This document shows, one piece after another, positions 17,777 to 27,680 of a stretch of DNA of 64,000 nt. How positions within the stretch are numbered: position 1 is the stretch's first letter; every line of letters starts with the position of its first letter. Position numbers and translations under genes: made by a program. A model generated the notes under the pieces. The model had not been told where the DNA came from and did no database searches. It saw nothing but the letters and a program-made list of their open reading frames with translations. This DNA is from Actinomycetota bacterium (GTDB taxonomy: Bacteria; Actinomycetota; Actinomycetes; Mycobacteriales; JACQDL01). The DNA lies in contig JACQDL010000014.1 in the NCBI GenBank assembly GCA_016201065.1, positions 1 through 64,000 of the forward strand. Reading direction: 5' to 3'.

Positions 17777-18367
17777 TCAGCTGGCGTGGAAGGCGTTCTG
17801 GGCGGCGGCGAGCCCCTCGGCGAGCAGGGTCTCGACGGCGTCGGCCGCCCGGTCCAGGAGCAGCGGGAGCTCCCGGCGCTCGGCCGTCGAGAAGTCCCTG
17901 AGGACGTAGTCGGCGGGGTCCTGCCGGCCGGGCGGGCGGCCGATGCCGAACCGCACCCGGTGGTAGTCCCCGGTGCCCAGCGACCGGGTCACCGAACGGA
18001 GCCCGTTGTGCCCGTTGTCCCCACCGCCGAGCTTGAGCCGCAGCACGCCGAAGCCGATGTCCAGCTCGTCGTGCACCACCACCAGCCGGTCCGGGGTGAT
18101 CTTGTAGAAGTCGCAGACGGCCCGGACCGGACCACCGGACTCGTTCATGTAGGAGCGGGGCTTGGCCAGCACGACCCGGACGCCGGAGCCGAGCCGGCCG
18201 GAGCCGAGCCGGCCGGAGAGCACGTCGGCGCGGGAGCGGTGTCCCGAGAACCGCCCGCCCAGCCGCGCCGCCAGCACGTCGGCGACGAGGGCGCCGGCAT
18301 TGTGCCGCGTCCCGGCGTACTCCGCTCCGGGGTTGCCCAGCCCGACGACGCAGAACGGCTCGTCCAC
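17777..18367 (-). CDS. pth: peptidyl-tRNA hydrolase
   Basis: A 196-aa enzyme that frees tRNA from prematurely released peptidyl-tRNA. Family residues are present: [19 protein letters not shown] (catalytic His), [13 protein letters not shown] (Asn), HDELD (Asp) and [12 protein letters not shown]. The GTG at 18367 follows GGAAGGG; a longer frame exists upstream but is low-complexity. A 15-bp tandem duplication encodes the [11 protein letters not shown] loop just before the [11 protein letters not shown] strand. It sits directly downstream of rplY (10 bp gap), a common actinobacterial pairing. Confidence 0.95.
   Translation of the reverse strand: MDEPFCVVGLGNPGAEYAGTRHNAGALVADVLAARLGGRFSGHRSRADVLSGRLGSGRLGSGVRVVLAKPRSYMNESGGPVRAVCDFYKITPDRLVVVHDELDIGFGVLRLKLGGGDNGHNGLRSVTRSLGTGDYHRVRFGIGRPPGRQDPADYVLRDFSTAERRELPLLLDRAADAVETLLAEGLAAAQNAFHAS
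18182..18218 (-). repeat. 15-bp tandem repeat in pth
   Basis: Two full copies and 7 bp of a third of the unit gccggagccgagccg. They encode a repeated SGRLG in a loop of peptidyl-tRNA hydrolase and keep the reading frame. Confidence 0.85.
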
Positions 18368-18377
18368 GCCACCCTTC

Positions 18378-18986
18378 CTACGCTCCTGCCACCTCGGTGG
18401 CGGCCGTCTCGGTGGCGCCGATGGCCGCCTCATGCGCGGCAGCGGTCGGCGCGGCGAGGATGGACACCACCACGTAGGTGGCGTCGGTGACGAGCGTCGC
18501 GCCCTTGGGCAGGGGCAGGTCACCGGCGGTGACGTGGGCACCGACATGTAGGCCGGCGATGCTGACCTCGACCGAGTCCGGCAGGTGGGTGGCCTCGGCC
18601 TCGACCTCGACCGTGGTCAGCTCGTGGTTGACCAGCCCACCCGCGACCGGATCCCCGACGAGGGTGACCGGGATGGACACCGACACCTTCTCGCCACGCC
18701 GGACGAGGAGCAGGTCGACGTGCTCGATCTCGCCGCGCACCGGGTCCCGCTGGAGCTGCCGGGCCAGCGCCAGCTGCTGGCCGCCGTCGAGCTCGATCGC
18801 CAGCAGCGCGTTCAGCCCGCCGCGCTTGATCGCCTGGGCGAACTCCCGCGCCGGAAGCGCGACGTGCCGGGGGTCGGTGCCATGCCCGTAGAGGACAGCC
18901 GGGATCTTGCCCGACCGGCGGGTTCGGCGCGCGGCGCCCTTACCGAACTCGGTGCGTGACTCGGCGGCGATTCGGACCTCGGACAC
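18378..18986 (-). CDS. rplY: 50S ribosomal protein L25/general stress protein Ctc
   Basis: A 202-aa L25 of the long (CTC/TL5) type that binds 5S rRNA. The N-terminal domain has [26 protein letters not shown], and the C-terminal beta domain runs from about residue 95, with [26 protein letters not shown] as a family signature. The tail is Ala/Thr/Glu-rich. The GTG at 18986 has GAGGAGA upstream. It forms an rplY-pth pair. Confidence 0.93.
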   Translation of the reverse strand: MSEVRIAAESRTEFGKGAARRTRRSGKIPAVLYGHGTDPRHVALPAREFAQAIKRGGLNALLAIELDGGQQLALARQLQRDPVRGEIEHVDLLLVRRGEKVSVSIPVTLVGDPVAGGLVNHELTTVEVEAEATHLPDSVEVSIAGLHVGAHVTAGDLPLPKGATLVTDATYVVVSILAAPTAAAHEAAIGATETAATEVAGA

Positions 18987-19147
18987 GGGACAGCTCTCCT
19001 CGTACGGCGGTGTGGCGTGGCTTCGGTGTTACCCCTGCCGTTGTCGTCCGCATACACCGCCGTCGATCACGGAGCTGCGGGCACTCCCTCGCCGGGCAAC
19101 GTGGCGAGTTTACCCGCTGCCGCACGAGCAGCCGAAATCGTCCCTGG

Positions 19148-20227
19148 TCACGGTTCGGTGACCCGGGCCAGAAAGTAGATCGCCCCGGTCGGCTGGTGCC
19201 GGACCACGACCAGGAACGGCCGGTCGACGTGGAACGGCACCGGGTCGGCCCGGTGCGCCGACGCCGTGATCATCACGACGGCCGTCGCGGCGGCGCCCTC
19301 CAGGCCACGCTCGTCGACGGCCAGCACGGCGCGGTGCACGACCCGGTCGATCCGCAGCGGTTCGGTCTCGGTGATACCCGAGAAGTCCGCCTCGCCGGTA
19401 AAGGCGGTGACCAGCCCCACCGCCGGCAACACCTCGTCCAGCGGAACGTCTCCGGCCACCCGGAAACGGGGCAGCGCCAGCTCGACATCGGTGGGTGTGC
19501 CCTGCCCGAGCGTGTGGAGCAGTCGCGGTGTCAGCTCCTGCTCGGCCACCGCGAGGTCACCGTCGGGGAGCAGGATGTCGACCGCGATCGGTCCGGTCGT
19601 GGTGAGGGTCACCGCGCGCCACCCCCCGACCTGGGCGTACCTCAGCGACCCCGAGCGGCGCATGGTGGGCACGGCACGCTCACCGGTCGGCGCGTGGAAC
19701 GGCGCCGGCGCGGTCGCCTGCTCGGGGAAGTCCGGCCACCAGGCAACCCGCAGCCACAGTGCGTTGACCGCGACCGCACACGAGTCCGGCCGGACCGTTC
19801 CCGCGCCGAGCAGGTCCCGGATCAGGCCGTGGGTCGTCGCCGCCACCTCGGCGTTGATCTCCAGTCGCACTCGCTCGCTCGCCCCGGCGAAGTCGGCGGA
19901 CCGGACCGAGGCGGCGGGCCAGGACCGCAGCCCGGACAGGTAGGCCGGCGTGGGCTCCAGGTCCTGGCGCAGCCACACCGTGTTGACCACCGCGAGCTCC
20001 GGCGGCGAGCTGGCGCCGCCCGGATCCGGGGTCGCCGCCGGCCGGAGCACGGCGCCGAGCTCGTCGAGATCGCCGAGCAGGTCGACGAACTCCTTCCGGG
20101 TCCGGCCGGCCGCACCGGTACCGACCACGGCGAGCGCCGCGGCCACCGAGTACGGCGACCACACCAGGTTCGACCGACCAGCCGCGACGGCGAGCGGCCG
20201 GTGCAGCGCCAGCGCGACCTCGTTCAT
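19148..20227 (-). CDS. serpin family protein
   Basis: A 359-aa protein with the serpin fold. It has NLVWSPYSVAAALAVV near the N terminus, VNTVWLRQDL and VNALWLRVAWWPDF mid-protein, and the reactive-centre region DERGLEGAAATAVV followed by a PFHVDRPFLVVV strand at about residues 300-350. The hinge keeps the small-residue run needed for loop insertion, but Leu stands where Thr/Ser is normal (P14) and Gly at P12, so inhibitory activity is uncertain. The scissile bond is not obvious; the loop is about four residues longer than in alpha-1-antitrypsin, and ASA-HRA is a candidate area. No signal peptide is visible, so it probably acts inside the cell. It lies between prs and rplY with a 35-bp gap to prs. 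Confidence 0.85.
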   Translation of the reverse strand: MNEVALALHRPLAVAAGRSNLVWSPYSVAAALAVVGTGAAGRTRKEFVDLLGDLDELGAVLRPAATPDPGGASSPPELAVVNTVWLRQDLEPTPAYLSGLRSWPAASVRSADFAGASERVRLEINAEVAATTHGLIRDLLGAGTVRPDSCAVAVNALWLRVAWWPDFPEQATAPAPFHAPTGERAVPTMRRSGSLRYAQVGGWRAVTLTTTGPIAVDILLPDGDLAVAEQELTPRLLHTLGQGTPTDVELALPRFRVAGDVPLDEVLPAVGLVTAFTGEADFSGITETEPLRIDRVVHRAVLAVDERGLEGAAATAVVMITASAHRADPVPFHVDRPFLVVVRHQPTGAIYFLARVTEP

Positions 20228-20262
20228 GGTTGCCCCATCCGATCCGCCCGCCCGCCCGCCCG

Positions 20263-21246
20263 TCAGCTCGCGTCGCCGTCGAAGAGGCTCGTCACCGAGC
20301 CGTCCTCGAAGACCTCCCGGATCGCCCGGGCGATCAGCGGCGCGATCGAGAGCACCGTGTACTTGTCCAACCGCTTCTCGTCCGGGATCGGCAGCGTGTC
20401 GGTCAGCACGACCTCGCTGATCCGGCTGTTCTTCAGCCGCTCGGTGGCCGGGTCCGACAGGATGCCGTGCGTCGCGGCGACCACCACGTCCTCGGCGCCG
20501 GCGTCGAAGAGCACGTCCGCGGCCTTGGTGATCGTGCCGCCGGTGTCGATCATGTCGTCGACGAGCACGCACACCCGCCCCTCGACGTCACCCACCACCC
20601 GGTTGGCCACCACCTGGTTGGGTACGACGGTGTCCCGGGTCTTGTGGATGAACGCCAGCGGGCAGCCGCCGAGCCGGTCGGTCCACCGCTCGGCGACCCG
20701 GACCCGGCCCGCGTCCGGGGAGACCACCGCCAGCTCCCGGCCGGCGTACCTGGCCTCGATGTGGTCCGCCAGCAGCGGCAGCGCGAACAGATGGTCCACC
20801 GGGCCGTCGAAGAAACCCTGGAGCTGTGCGGTGTGCAGATCGACGGTGAGGATCCGGTCGGCGCCCGCGGTCTTGAACAGGTCGGCAATCAGTCGCGCCG
20901 AGATCGGCTCCCGGCCGCGGTGCTTCTTGTCCTGCCGGCTGTAGGGGTAGTAGGGCATGACCACCGTGATCCGCTTGGCGGAGCCACGCTTGAGCGCGTC
21001 CACCATGATCAGCTGCTCCATCACCCAGGTGTTCACCGGTGCCGGGAAGCTCTGGATCACGAAGGCGTCGCAGCCGCGCACCGACTCGTCGTAGCGGACG
21101 TAGATCTCGCCGATCGGGAAGTCCCGCAGCGAGGTGGGGGTCAGCCCGACACCGAGGAAGTGGGAGACCTCCTGGGCGAGTGCGGGATGGGCCCGGCCGG
21201 AGAACACCATCATGCTCTTGCGGTTGTCCGACTGGTGCACGCTCAT
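20263..21246 (-). CDS. prs: ribose-phosphate pyrophosphokinase
   Basis: A 327-aa PRPP synthetase that converts ribose-5-phosphate and ATP to PRPP for nucleotide, His and Trp synthesis. It shows the N-terminal [34 protein letters not shown] (flexible loop and ATP contacts), [20 protein letters not shown] and the PRPP-site [13 protein letters not shown]. The ATG at 21246 overlaps the glmU stop by ATGA, the usual glmU-prs order. A few extra residues precede the fold. Confidence 0.96.
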   Translation of the reverse strand: MSVHQSDNRKSMMVFSGRAHPALAQEVSHFLGVGLTPTSLRDFPIGEIYVRYDESVRGCDAFVIQSFPAPVNTWVMEQLIMVDALKRGSAKRITVVMPYYPYSRQDKKHRGREPISARLIADLFKTAGADRILTVDLHTAQLQGFFDGPVDHLFALPLLADHIEARYAGRELAVVSPDAGRVRVAERWTDRLGGCPLAFIHKTRDTVVPNQVVANRVVGDVEGRVCVLVDDMIDTGGTITKAADVLFDAGAEDVVVAATHGILSDPATERLKNSRISEVVLTDTLPIPDEKRLDKYTVLSIAPLIARAIREVFEDGSVTSLFDGDAS

Positions 21247-22751
21247 CGCCCCGTCCCCACCTCACCGTCAGCCGGCCCGCCGTCCGGCGGCTGCCCGCCG
21301 TCCGGCGGGTGCCCGCTGCCCTGCGGATCGGCCGCACGCGCCGCGGCGTTCGCCGCCGCGGTGCCCGCCCGCCGGCGTTCCACCCACCCCTCGATGTTGC
21401 GCTGCCGGGCCCGACCGATGCCCAGCGCCCCGGCCGGCACATCCTGGGCGATCACCGAGCCGGCCGCCGTGTAGGCGCCGTCGCCCACCGTCACCGGAGC
21501 GACGAACATGTTGTCGGCTCCGGTGCGGGCATGGCTGCCGATCACCGTGCGGTGCTTGGCGACGCCGTCGTAGTTCACGAAGACGGTGCCGGCGCCAATG
21601 TTGCTGTGTTCGCCGACGGTGGCGTCGCCGACGTAGGACAGGTGCGGGACCTTGCTGCCGGCGCCGATCTCGGACGCCTTGATCTCGACGAAGCTGCCGG
21701 CCTTGGCGGCGGGTCCGAGGCGGGTCCCCGGCCGCAGGTAGCAGTACGGCCCGACGCTCACGTCGGCTCCGATCTCGGCCCGGTCGCAGTGTGCCCGCTG
21801 CACCCTCGCCCCGGCGCCCACCACGGTGTCGATCAGCGTGCAGTCCGGACCGATGGTGGCCCCGGCCGCGACCGTCGTCGCGCCCTGCAGCTGCACGTTG
21901 GGCAGCACGGTCGTGTCCGGCTCCAGCCGGACGTCCACATCGATCCAGACAGTCTCCGGGTCCAGCACGGCGACGCCGGAACGCATCCAGCCGGTCACGA
22001 TCCGGTCCCGGATCACCCGGGCCGCGGCGGCGAGCTGCGCGCGGTCGTTGACCCCCTCGGTCTCCCGGGGACCGGCCGCCGCGATCCGGACCGGAAGGCC
22101 CTTGTCGACGTACATGCCGATCACGTCGGTGAGGTACTCCTCACCCTGCACGTTGTCGGTGGACAGCGCGCCGAGGGCCTGCCGCAACGGTTCCGCGGTG
22201 AACGCGTAGACCCCCGCGTTGATCTCCCGGACGGCCCGCTCGGCCGGAGTGGCGTCGGCGTGCTCGACGATCCGGACGACATCCCCCGCCGCGGTGCGGA
22301 TCACCCTGCCGTAGCCGGTCGGGTCGGCCACCTCCGTGGTCAGCACGGTGGCCACCGCGGTGGACGCCTCGTGGGCGGCGATGAGCCGGGCCAGGGTGTC
22401 GGTGGTCAGCAGTGGAGCGTCACCGGGGAGCACGACGATGGTGCCCTGTGCCGCCGGGATGTCCTCCAGCGCGAGGCGGGTGGCGTGCCCGGTGCCGTGC
22501 TGGTCGTGTTGCACGACGGACCGGGCATGCCCGGGCAGGCTCGCGGTCACCGCCTCCCGGCCGTGCCCCACCACGACCAGGGTGTGCCCGGCGGCCAGCG
22601 GCTCGCAGGCCGCCAGCACATGACCGAGCAAGGTACGGCCGAGCAGCCGGTGCAGGACCTTCGGGGTGGTCGACCTCATCCGGGTGCCCTCGCCAGCGGC
22701 GAGGATGACGACCGCAGCCGGACGGTGGGTGGCCGGGCGGGGGTCGGACAC
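21243..22751 (-). CDS. glmU: bifunctional UDP-GlcNAc pyrophosphorylase/GlcN-1-P acetyltransferase
   Basis: A 502-aa enzyme that makes UDP-GlcNAc for cell wall and glycans. The N-terminal uridyltransferase domain begins [21 protein letters not shown] with QHGTGHA and VLPGDAPLL. The C-terminal left-handed beta-helix (about 255-455) has [23 protein letters not shown] and NYDG. The GTG at 22751 is chosen because GGGAG lies 6 nt upstream; another GTG 30 bp upstream is possible. The C-terminal tail (about 45 residues) is Pro/Gly/Asp-rich with a repeated PPDGG. It may also feed the amino-sugar pathway of the glycan cluster. Confidence 0.95.
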   Translation of the reverse strand: MSDPRPATHRPAAVVILAAGEGTRMRSTTPKVLHRLLGRTLLGHVLAACEPLAAGHTLVVVGHGREAVTASLPGHARSVVQHDQHGTGHATRLALEDIPAAQGTIVVLPGDAPLLTTDTLARLIAAHEASTAVATVLTTEVADPTGYGRVIRTAAGDVVRIVEHADATPAERAVREINAGVYAFTAEPLRQALGALSTDNVQGEEYLTDVIGMYVDKGLPVRIAAAGPRETEGVNDRAQLAAAARVIRDRIVTGWMRSGVAVLDPETVWIDVDVRLEPDTTVLPNVQLQGATTVAAGATIGPDCTLIDTVVGAGARVQRAHCDRAEIGADVSVGPYCYLRPGTRLGPAAKAGSFVEIKASEIGAGSKVPHLSYVGDATVGEHSNIGAGTVFVNYDGVAKHRTVIGSHARTGADNMFVAPVTVGDGAYTAAGSVIAQDVPAGALGIGRARQRNIEGWVERRRAGTAAANAAARAADPQGSGHPPDGGQPPDGGPADGEVGTGR

Positions 22752-22888
22752 TGGACGCTCCCAACGGCGGTGGCGGGTCACCTCATGCTAACGAGCCGGT
22801 GGCGGGCCGTTCGCGGGACCGCCAATGAGTGGCACAACAGCCATGGTGTACCGGCCGGGCCGAGCCCGGCGGGTGAGTCGGCAGACCG

Positions 22889-22963
22889 TGGCTGGGGGAC
22901 TCGGACTCGAACCGAGACTGCAAGGCTCCAAAGGCCTGCGGGCTGCCATTACCCCATCCCCCA
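22889..22963 (-). tRNA. tRNA-Gln (UUG)
   Basis: A 75-nt gene including an encoded CCA at 22889-22891. The acceptor arms TGGGGGA and TCCCCCA pair fully, and the T-loop is TTCGAGT. The anticodon loop CTTTGGA gives anticodon UUG for Gln. The outer pair of the anticodon stem looks mismatched (C-U). Its place just upstream of glmU is usual in actinobacteria. Confidence 0.92.
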
Positions 22964-23053
22964 CTGGCCGAGTCGCCGGACCCGGCACCGACCGGCCAAG
23001 ACTACGGGACGCACGCCCGACCACCGCAGGAGATCCGGGCCCGCCCTAGCTAA

Positions 23054-23084
23054 CTTACGGTACCGTAGGTTACGGTGACGTAAG
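23054..23084. promoter_or_regulatory. double palindromic operator before the desaturase
   Basis: The perfect 12-bp palindrome TACGGTACCGTA (23056-23067) is followed two bases later by the imperfect palindrome TTACGGTGACGTAA (23070-23083), and the whole block is bracketed by CTTACG and CGTAAG. The size and layout suit binding of two TetR-family dimers. It lies about 40 bp before the desaturase start, and a TetR gene is immediately downstream of that gene, so that protein is the likely binder (inference). Confidence 0.75.
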
Positions 23085-23125
23085 GAGACCTGCGGCCCAG
23101 GAGGCCACGAACCCGAGGGATGCCC

Positions 23126-24067
23126 ATGAGCTCAACGACCGAAGCACCGTCCCGCCGGCTCGGGCCGAAACCGGTCGTCAGTGGAACCCGACCGACCTGG
23201 GAACAGATCATGCTCTACATCTTGGTGCTCGTCCCGTTCCTCGCGCTGCTCGCCGCGATCCCGGTCGCCTGGGGATGGGGGTTGGGATGGCGCGACATGG
23301 TCATCGCGTTCGCCTTCTACCTGCTCTCCGGCCTCGGCGTGACCATTGGTTTCCACCGCTACTTCACCCACGGCGGGTTCAAGGCGCGCCGGCCGCTCCG
23401 GATCGCGCTGGCGATCGCCGGGAGCCTCGCCGTACAGGGCCCGGTGATCCGGTGGGTCGCCGACCACCGACGGCACCACCAGTTCAGCGACAAGGACGGC
23501 GACCCGCACTCACCGTGGCGGTACGGCACCAGCCTCCGCGCGCTGTCCAAGGGAATGGGGCACGCGCACATGGGATGGCTGTTCGGCCGGGAGCGGACCA
23601 ACGAGGAGCGGTTCACCCCGGATCTGCTCGCCGACCGGGACATCAGCCGTGCCGACCACCTCTTCGGCGTCTGGCTCGCCGTGAGCCTGCTGCTCCCCGC
23701 CCTCATCGGCGGACTGTGGGCGATGTCCTGGACCGGCGCGCTCACCGCGTTCTTCTGGGCCAGCCTGGTCCGGATCAGCCTGCTGCACCACGTGACCTGG
23801 TCGGTGAACTCGGTCTGCCACGTCATCGGCGAGCGGCCGTTCGAGGCCCGGGACAGGTCCACCAACTTCTGGCCGCTGGCGATCATCAGCTTCGGGGAGA
23901 GCTGGCACAACTCGCACCACGCGGACCCGACCTGCGCCCGGCACGGTGTGCTGCGCGGGCAGCTCGACATCTCGGCTCGGCTCATCGCGATCATGGAACG
24001 GTTCGGTTGGGTGTACGACGTCCGCTGGCCGGCCCGGGCACGCCTGGCCGCCCGGCGCTCGAACTGA
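23126..24067 (+). CDS. membrane fatty-acid (acyl-CoA-type) desaturase
   Basis: A 313-aa di-iron desaturase that inserts a double bond, probably delta-9, into acyl chains of membrane lipids. The three His clusters are complete: HRYFTH, HRRHH and HNSHH. Hydrophobic segments occur at about residues 30-48, 55-75, 180-200 and 205-225. The ATG at 23126 has GAGGG at a good distance; an ATG 6 bp upstream is also possible. A double palindrome precedes it and a TetR regulator follows after 40 bp in the same direction, suggesting membrane-fluidity control by a feedback repressor. Confidence 0.93.
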   Translation: MSSTTEAPSRRLGPKPVVSGTRPTWEQIMLYILVLVPFLALLAAIPVAWGWGLGWRDMVIAFAFYLLSGLGVTIGFHRYFTHGGFKARRPLRIALAIAGSLAVQGPVIRWVADHRRHHQFSDKDGDPHSPWRYGTSLRALSKGMGHAHMGWLFGRERTNEERFTPDLLADRDISRADHLFGVWLAVSLLLPALIGGLWAMSWTGALTAFFWASLVRISLLHHVTWSVNSVCHVIGERPFEARDRSTNFWPLAIISFGESWHNSHHADPTCARHGVLRGQLDISARLIAIMERFGWVYDVRWPARARLAARRSN

Positions 24068-24107
24068 GCCGGTTGCCCGGCCGCCCGCTCCGGCTCAGGC
24101 TGGCACG

Positions 24108-24758
24108 ATGAGCGACGTGACCGAAGACAACCATCCCAAAGGCGGCAGGCCGCGAGTGCGGATGACCGGCAAGGAACGTCGCCAGCAACTGCTGGACGTC
24201 GGGCGGACGCTGTTTGCCGAACGCGGCTTCGAGGCGACCTCCATCGAGGAGATCGCCGCCCGCGCCGGGGTGAGCAAGCCGGTGGTCTACGAGCACTTCG
24301 GCGGCAAGGAGGGGTTGTACGCGGTCGTGGTGGACCGGGAGATGAGGCGGCTGCTGGAGCGGGTCACCACGGCGCTCACCGCCGGCCACCCCAGGGAGCT
24401 GCTGGAGCAGGCAGCGCTCGCCCTGCTGACCTACATCGAGGACGAGTCCGACGGATTCCAGATCCTGATCAGGGACTCCCCGGTGGCCAGCACATCGGGC
24501 ACCTTCTCCAGCCTGATCGGGGACATCGCCAGCCAGGTCGAGTACATTCTCGGCGGCCAGTTCAAGGCGCGCGGCTACGACGCCAAGCTCGCCGGGCTGT
24601 ACTCGCAGGCCCTCGTCGGGATGGTGGCGCTGACCGGCCAATGGTGGCTGGACGAGCGCCGGCCACGGCGCGACGAGGTGGCCGCACACCTGGTGAACCT
24701 CGCCTGGAACGGGCTGTCCCATCTGGACAAGAAGCCAGCGCTGCGGGTGCCGCGCTGA
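24108..24758 (+). CDS. TetR family transcriptional regulator of lipid desaturation (probable)
   Basis: A 216-aa DNA-binding regulator. The N-terminal helix-turn-helix includes RRQQLLDVGRTLFAERGF, TSIEEIAARAGVSKPVVYEHFGGKEGLY (about residues 25-70). The rest is the ligand-binding helical domain. It is co-directional with the desaturase gene and probably co-transcribed, and a strong palindrome lies in front of that gene, so it likely represses the pair in response to an acyl-CoA or fatty-acid signal. The ligand is an inference from neighbours. Confidence 0.85.
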   Translation: MSDVTEDNHPKGGRPRVRMTGKERRQQLLDVGRTLFAERGFEATSIEEIAARAGVSKPVVYEHFGGKEGLYAVVVDREMRRLLERVTTALTAGHPRELLEQAALALLTYIEDESDGFQILIRDSPVASTSGTFSSLIGDIASQVEYILGGQFKARGYDAKLAGLYSQALVGMVALTGQWWLDERRPRRDEVAAHLVNLAWNGLSHLDKKPALRVPR

Positions 24759-24774
24759 CCGTACGGCGGGCGAG

Positions 24775-26673
24775 CTACCCGACGTCGAGCCGCTCCGCGA
24801 CCGCCAGCCACTCCGCCTCCAGCTGCTCCCGCTCGGCCAGCGCCGAGCGCAGCGCGGCGTCGAGCTCGCCGACCCGGACGTAGTCCGTGGCGTGCCGGAC
24901 GAGATCGTCGTGCAGCTCCGTCTCACGCCGTTCGAGCTGGCCGATCTGCCGCTCCAACCGGACGAGCTCCTTGCGGTCCTCGCGGCGGCGCGCCGCCGTG
25001 GTCGCGGCCGGCGGGGCCGGCAGGGCCGGCGGGGCCGGCAGGGACCCGGTGGGCCGCGAGGCAACCACCGGCTGCCCACCGATGGTTCGGCTGGCCATGC
25101 GCCGCTCCAGGTACTCGGTCACGCCACCGGGAAGCGCCGCGAGCTGACCATCACCGAGCAGGGCGTACACCGTGTCGCAGACCCGCTCGATCAGGTACCG
25201 GTCGTGGCTGACCACCACGAGCGAACCGGGCCAGCCGTCCAGCAGGTCCTCCAGCGCGGTCAGGGTGTCCACGTCCAGGTCGTTGGTCGGCTCGTCGAGC
25301 AGCAGCACGTTCGGCTCGCTCATGAGCAGCCGCATGAGCTGGAGCCGGCGCCGCTCGCCGCCGGAGAGCTCCTCGACCGGCGTCCAGTGCCGGCCGCGGG
25401 AGAACCCGAAGCGTTCGGCGAGCTGGGCGGCGGACAGCTCGACCGCACCGAGCCGGGCAACCCGGCCGACCTCCTCGATCGCTTCCAGCACCCGCAACGG
25501 CGGCTCCCCCACGCCGCGCGGCGCCAGCTCGGCGACCTCCTGGGACAGGTAGCCGGTCCGGACGGTGGCACCAACCACCACGCGCCCCCCGGCGGGAACG
25601 ACCTGCCCGGTCAGCAGCCGGAGCACGGTGGTCTTGCCCGACCCGTTGACGCCGATCAGGCCAGCCCGATCGCCCGGCCCGATGCGCCAGGTGGCCCGGT
25701 CGAGCAAGGTCCGGTCCCCGACCCGCAGGGTGACGTCCTCCAGGTCGTAGACGCTCCGGCCGAGGCGGGCGGCGGCGAACCGGTGGAGCTGGACGGAGTC
25801 CCGCGGTGGTGGCTCGTCCCCGATCAGGGCAGACGCCGCGTCCACCCGGAACTTCGGCTTGCTGGTCCGGGCCGGGGCACCGCGCCGTAGCCAGGCCAGC
25901 TCCTTGCGCAGCAGGTTCTGCCGCCGGGTCTCGGTTGCGGCAGCCTGGCGGGACCGCTCGGCCCGGGCCAGCACGTACGCCGCGTAGCCGCCGTCGTACC
26001 GCCACACCCGCCCGTCGGCGACCTCCCAGGTCTGGTCGCAGACCGCGTCCAGGAACCACCGGTCGTGCGTCACCACGAGCAGCGCACCACGGCGGACCCG
26101 CAGGTGCCCGGCGAGCCAGTCGACGGCCTCGACGTCGAGGTGGTTGGTCGGCTCGTCCAGCGCCAGCAGGTCGGTGTCGTGCACGAGCACCGCGGCCAGC
26201 CCGACCCGTCGCCGCTCACCGCCGGACATCCGCCTCACCGGGGTGTCCAGCCCGAGCTCATGCAGCCCGAGACCGTCGAGCACGGCGCGCACCCGGGCGT
26301 CTCCGGCCCACTCGTGCTCGGCGGCGTACGCGCCGGAATGGAGCACGACGTCGCGCACCGTGAGGGCGGCGGGCGGGTCCTCGGCAGGCGGGTCCTCGGC
26401 GGGCGCTCCGCGCTGCCCTGGTGACGCCAGGTCGGCGTGCTGGTCGAGGTAACCGACCCGCACGCCGGCACCCAGCCGCACCCGACCGGCATCCGGCTCC
26501 ACCCGACCGGTGAGCAGGCCAAGCACCGTCGACTTGCCGGCACCGTTCGGCCCGACCAGGCCGATCCGCTGACCGGCGCCGACCCCCAGCGACGTCGGCT
26601 CCAGCACGACCGTGGTGCCGAACGCCTTGCTCACGTTCTCGGCGTTGACGAGGTTGGCCCGCGGGATGGTCAA
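24775..26673 (-). CDS. ABC-F family ATPase, Uup/EttA-like
   Basis: A 632-aa soluble protein with two ABC domains and no membrane segments. Domain 1 has GPNGAGKST, SGGERRRVGLA and DEPTNHLD. Domain 2 has GVNGSGKTT, SGGERRRLQLM and DEPTNDLD. A coiled-coil C terminus (about residues 565-630: REDRKELVRLERQIGQLE) resembles Uup. ABC-F proteins work at the ribosome or in DNA/RNA transactions, and some protect against antibiotics. The start is probably TTG at 26673, 9 nt after GGGAGG and just past the ispE stop; it precedes the conserved NLVNAENVSKAFG. A PAEDPPAEDPP repeat sits in domain 1. Confidence 0.88.
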   Translation of the reverse strand: MTIPRANLVNAENVSKAFGTTVVLEPTSLGVGAGQRIGLVGPNGAGKSTVLGLLTGRVEPDAGRVRLGAGVRVGYLDQHADLASPGQRGAPAEDPPAEDPPAALTVRDVVLHSGAYAAEHEWAGDARVRAVLDGLGLHELGLDTPVRRMSGGERRRVGLAAVLVHDTDLLALDEPTNHLDVEAVDWLAGHLRVRRGALLVVTHDRWFLDAVCDQTWEVADGRVWRYDGGYAAYVLARAERSRQAAATETRRQNLLRKELAWLRRGAPARTSKPKFRVDAASALIGDEPPPRDSVQLHRFAAARLGRSVYDLEDVTLRVGDRTLLDRATWRIGPGDRAGLIGVNGSGKTTVLRLLTGQVVPAGGRVVVGATVRTGYLSQEVAELAPRGVGEPPLRVLEAIEEVGRVARLGAVELSAAQLAERFGFSRGRHWTPVEELSGGERRRLQLMRLLMSEPNVLLLDEPTNDLDVDTLTALEDLLDGWPGSLVVVSHDRYLIERVCDTVYALLGDGQLAALPGGVTEYLERRMASRTIGGQPVVASRPTGSLPAPPALPAPPAATTAARRREDRKELVRLERQIGQLERRETELHDDLVRHATDYVRVGELDAALRSALAEREQLEAEWLAVAERLDVG

Positions 26674-26677
26674 CGAC

Positions 26678-27592
26678 TCACGCCTCCCGCACCCGGGCGC
26701 CGGCCACCGGTCCCTGCGCGACCCGCACCGTGCGCCACACCCCAGCACCGGCGAGCGACGCGGCGAGCCGGACGGCGTGCTCCTCGCTGCGGGCCAGCAG
26801 CGCACACGTCGGCCCGGACCCGGACACCAGCCCGCCGAGCGCGCCGGCCTCGACCCCGGCCCGCAGCGCCCGCCGCAGCTCCGGACGGAGCGAGACGGCG
26901 GCCGGTTGGAGCTCGTTGACCAGCAGCTCACCGAGCATGTCAGGGTCGTGCACCCGCAACGCGTTGATCAATCCGGCCGGGTCGGCGGCGGCCGGCTGCT
27001 CCGGTGTGGCGCCCGCGTCTCTCATCCGGTCGAGCTCCCGATAGACCCGCGGTGTCGGCAGCCCGCCGTCGGCGATGCCGAGCACCCAGTGCCAGCGCCC
27101 ACTGGCGAGCACGGGGGTCAGCCGCTCACCCCGGCCGGTGCCCAGCGCGGTGCCTCCCACCAGCGCGAAGGCGACGTCGCTGCCGATCTCCACGGCGATC
27201 TCGGTCAGCTCCGACCGGCTCAGCCCGGTACCCCACAGCACGTCGCAGGCCACCAGGGTGGCGGCCGCGTCCGCCGAACCGCCGGCCATCCCGCCGGCCA
27301 CCGGGATCCCCTTGCGCAGCTCAAGGTGCACGGCGGGGTCGACGCCAGCGCGCCTGGCGAGCAGCACCGCCGCCCGCCAGGCGAGGTTCCGCTCGTCGGC
27401 CGGCACCGATCCGGCGTCCGCCCCGGAGACCGACAGCGTCAGCGTGCGCGCGGCGGTCGCCGTCACCTCGTCATACAGCGACACGGCCTGGAACACGGTC
27501 ACCAGCTCGTGGTAGCCGTCCGGGCGCACCGCACCGACGTGCAGATGTAAGTTGATCTTGGCAGGGACCCGGACGCACACCGGTTCCGGCAC
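26678..27592 (-). CDS. ispE: 4-diphosphocytidyl-2-C-methyl-D-erythritol kinase
   Basis: A 304-aa GHMP-family kinase of the MEP isoprenoid pathway. Signatures are [14 protein letters not shown] (N-terminal Lys/Asn), the ATP loop [15 protein letters not shown] (about residues 95-110) and the C-terminal [10 protein letters not shown]. The GTG at 27592 has no convincing ribosome site; a GTG four codons later is an alternative. It follows ksgA in the same direction, the usual actinobacterial order, with a gap of 88 bp. Confidence 0.94.
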   Translation of the reverse strand: MPEPVCVRVPAKINLHLHVGAVRPDGYHELVTVFQAVSLYDEVTATAARTLTLSVSGADAGSVPADERNLAWRAAVLLARRAGVDPAVHLELRKGIPVAGGMAGGSADAAATLVACDVLWGTGLSRSELTEIAVEIGSDVAFALVGGTALGTGRGERLTPVLASGRWHWVLGIADGGLPTPRVYRELDRMRDAGATPEQPAAADPAGLINALRVHDPDMLGELLVNELQPAAVSLRPELRRALRAGVEAGALGGLVSGSGPTCALLARSEEHAVRLAASLAGAGVWRTVRVAQGPVAGARVREA

Positions 27593-27680
27593 GCCAACCA
27601 GCGGTGACAGCGGGTCTCCTCACTCAGGTGGACGTCCCGACTCTAGTGCGCCACCCAGCGGCTGCCCGAGGTCGCGTCGG

